Assembly (NCBI GenBank): GCA_946479025.1
Contig: CAMLDM010000047.1
Span: 1 to 5,464, forward strand
Source of the DNA: an uncultured Candidatus Saccharibacteria bacterium
Lineage (GTDB): Bacteria > Patescibacteria > Saccharimonadia > Saccharimonadales > CAMLKC01
Length of the DNA stretch: 5,464 nt
Direction: 5' to 3'
In this document: piece by piece, positions 4,844-5,464 of the stretch
How positions within the stretch are numbered: the stretch's first letter is position 1
Layout: each line of letters begins with the position of its first letter
Made by a program: the position numbers and the translations under genes
Notes under the pieces: model-generated
Seen by the model: only the letters and a program-made list of their open reading frames with translations
Databases searched by the model: none
Told to the model about the DNA's origin: nothing

Positions 4844-5464
4844 TTAGTTCAGGTAGTCCTCCAGCAGTTCGGCGTCCGCCGCCTGCCCCTTTGCATTGGG
4901 GTGGAAGCTGCCATTCTGCTCCGCAGGGAGAGCGAGGAGGCCGTTGAAGTACGGGTCACTGGAACATACGTCGTGACCAGCGAATGGGGAGGTCGAAGCC
5001 GTTGCATCCACATAGTGGAGGCGCTGGTAGTTCGTCCCGAGTGCACGGATTGTATTGACATTGGTCTGGATGCTCGTGTTGAGGCTATCGAGGAGTGTTG
5101 CGCCCTGCTGCATGCGCTCTGCGCTGAAGAACGGGTAAGACCCTCCGTTACTTCCCACGAGACAGCCAGAGGAGCCTGAGACGACGAGTGGCGGGTAACC
5201 GATGACATACACCTGGGCCTGGGAGGCCTTCTGGAGAATGTCGAGATATACGGTCTGCAGCTTGGCGTCGAAGATAGCACCCAGTGAGCTATTTGCTATA
5301 CTGAATGCCGCGTCACAGTCCTTGGTTGGGTCTGCACATGTCTTGATGACGTCCGCGAACCCGATATCGTTTCCACCGATCGTGATAGTCACGACCTTCG
5401 TAGTGGAACTGAGGTACGAGTCCTGAGCCTCCTCGTGATTTGTACTGTTGTAGCTGCCGATCTC
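4844..5464 (-). CDS. SGNH/GDSL-family hydrolase (secreted esterase/lipase type), C-terminal part
   Basis: The frame is open to the right edge, so the 206 visible residues are the C-terminal part; the GTG at 5392 is internal. Block III is seen as TITIGGNDIGF (visible residues 26-36, Gly and Asn forming the oxyanion hole). Block V is seen as GSFHPNAKGQ (185-194, catalytic His188). The nucleophile Ser in the GDS(L) block and any signal peptide lie outside the window. Cys-containing segments TCADPTKDC (42-50) and FAGHDVC (161-167), plus Cys101, suggest disulfides and an exported enzyme, as in actinobacterial secreted SGNH esterases; SFHPN without a preceding Asp is also usual there. It would hydrolyse ester bonds of lipids or acylated sugars, substrate unknown. 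It ends in LLEDYLN with no LPXTG signal or C-terminal anchor, so the sortase here is unlikely to attach it. Its stop is followed by the long - strand stem-loop. Confidence 0.88.
   Translation of the reverse strand, partial: EIGSYNSTNHEEAQDSYLSSTTKVVTITIGGNDIGFADVIKTCADPTKDCDAAFSIANSSLGAIFDAKLQTVYLDILQKASQAQVYVIGYPPLVVSGSSGCLVGSNGGSYPFFSAERMQQGATLLDSLNTSIQTNVNTIRALGTNYQRLHYVDATASTSPFAGHDVCSSDPYFNGLLALPAEQNGSFHPNAKGQAADAELLEDYLN

Noticed and set aside
4844..4870. Sorting signal at the C-terminus of the SGNH hydrolase
   Set aside because: The protein ends in LLEDYLN with no LPXTG-like motif, hydrophobic stretch or basic tail.
4901..5179. Open frame of 92 codons on the + strand opposite the hydrolase
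   Set aside because: It is fully antisense to a gene with clear GGND and HPN motifs; no family features or ribosome site.
4849..5280. Second long - strand frame within the hydrolase region
   Set aside because: Ser/Arg/Pro-rich shifted reading of the same DNA; the other frame carries the catalytic motifs.
1..5464. CRISPR array, insertion sequence or phage genes
   Set aside because: No regularly spaced repeats, transposase or integrase motifs, or target-site duplications were seen on either strand.

Overview
This window reads as a stretch of a small-genome bacterial chromosome. It is best explained as a Patescibacteria/CPR member of the Candidatus Saccharibacteria (TM7) type; I hold that at about 0.5. 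The pointers are a sortase with a long cytoplasmic N-terminus carrying a tyrosine ladder, a run of tiny multi-span membrane proteins with no recognisable family, and UGA used as an ordinary stop codon by at least two genes, which argues against the CPR lineages that recode UGA. No single marker here proves the lineage. An actinobacterium or another Gram-positive-like organism is the main alternative.

Left part, 1-1853 (GC-rich, housekeeping). The C-terminal end of a GNAT-like acyltransferase enters from the left edge. After a short AT-rich promoter region comes a complete hisS (histidyl-tRNA synthetase) on the + strand with a good Shine-Dalgarno. Its conserved core carries RYDLTVP instead of the RPEGTA of classical bacterial enzymes. 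Facing it on the - strand is a complete class II tRNA-Leu(CAA) with an encoded CCA end. Just upstream of that tRNA lies what looks like a degenerate 5' half of a second tRNA-Leu.

Middle part, 1900-3230. Two small perfect inverted repeats, one overlapping a plausible -10 box, precede a 420-residue membrane sortase. Its layout is an N-terminal cytoplasmic Pro/Gln/Ala-rich and Tyr-rich region, one membrane segment, then an external catalytic domain with His297, Cys365 and Arg374.

Right part, 3232-4740 (visibly more AT-rich, all on the - strand). Four small integral membrane proteins lie in tandem, tail-to-tail with the sortase with a 1-nt gap. Three of them (about 94-103 residues) share the same layout and a Ser-Glu-x-x-Lys-Arg signature before the last membrane segment. 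They look like divergent tandem paralogues; the fourth (146 residues) may be a more distant relative. Their function is unknown.

Right edge, 4763-5464. The C-terminal 206 residues of a probably secreted SGNH/GDSL hydrolase (GGND and HPN blocks visible, catalytic Ser outside the window) read in from the right on the - strand. Its mRNA would end in a long stem-loop of 25 pairs, six of them G-U pairs that work only in - strand RNA.

Together, the part after the tRNA cluster has a cell-envelope flavour: sortase, small membrane proteins and exported hydrolase. No sortase substrate with an LPXTG-like tail is visible, so a functional link between these genes is only inferred from proximity.
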